This document shows, one piece after another, positions 63,941-64,000 of a stretch of 64,000 bases of DNA. The notes under the pieces are model-generated. The model worked only from the letters and a program-made list of their open reading frames with translations, had not been told where the DNA came from and ran no database searches. The position numbers were made by a program, and so were the translations under genes. Position 1 is the stretch's first letter; each line of letters starts with the position of its first letter. This DNA comes from Pseudomonadota bacterium (GTDB taxonomy: Bacteria > Myxococcota > Myxococcia > Myxococcales > Myxococcaceae). The DNA lies in the NCBI GenBank assembly GCA_023423535.1, contig JAFAFL010000146.1:20085-84084 (forward strand), in the 5' to 3' direction.

Positions 63941-64000
63941 GGTGTTCTTCTTTCCGCCTCCCTGGGATTCGACCACCCACGTCCGCGGAGGGGACCAGAC

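Overview
The window looks like chromosomal DNA of a high-GC member of the Myxococcota, most likely near Myxococcus/Archangium. The grounds are strong G/C bias at third codon positions, many GTG and TTG starts, eukaryotic-type kinases fused to other domains, AgmX/PglI-type C-terminal domains, many lipoproteins and outer-membrane barrels, and a tmRNA encoding the tag ANDNVELAVAA. The genus is an inference, not a measurement.

Layout. 1-9950 is mixed housekeeping and accessory genes: a SEC-C protein cut by the window edge, two unrelated 2-oxoglutarate/Fe(II) oxygenases, an outer-membrane protein, an AraC regulator, an alpha/beta hydrolase, a beta-helix lipoprotein and an S51-type peptidase. 10050-16999 holds a 34-residue membrane peptide, a kinase-MshEN-receiver fusion, an NrfJ-like protein, SelO and a flavin monooxygenase. 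17039-30109 is one tightly packed 12-gene operon on the minus strand. It encodes a MotA/MotB-type stator, a membrane-anchored FliG-like protein, outer-membrane barrels, lipoproteins and periplasmic helical-repeat proteins, but no flagellar rod, hook, filament or export gene. I regard it as the main candidate for an undescribed system: a proton- or sodium-driven trans-envelope machine built on a flagellar-motor core.

30110-33250 carries a palindrome-rich control region, a RES/Xre toxin-antitoxin pair whose toxin seems to start at CTG, a YkgJ-type Cys-cluster protein and an M20 amidohydrolase. 33324-40311 is a lower-GC mobile segment: two small regulators facing away from each other, an IstB remnant, an IS3-family element, and a restriction-modification unit (MerR-HTH/HsdM/HsdS fusion plus a PD-(D/E)XK protein). 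The unit is bracketed by a perfect 19-bp inverted repeat matching the IS end, and it lies directly downstream of the 3' end of ssrA, a classic island integration site.

40359-64000 returns to core genes: ssrA, a paired M16 protease, a membrane protein behind a chain of hairpins, a TlpA-type thioredoxin, an HtrA protease with a His-rich lipoprotein, a small Cys/His repeat protein, TrmJ-type methyltransferase, purC and purB (convergent), an ABC substrate-binding protein, a pseudokinase-FGE fusion, dut, an M23 peptidase, a Wzz-like lipoprotein with a GNAT, then pnp and rpsO.

Limits: all domain calls come from reading motifs by eye. Starts were chosen from Shine-Dalgarno spacing, signal peptides and overlaps; those with GTG, TTG or CTG are less certain.
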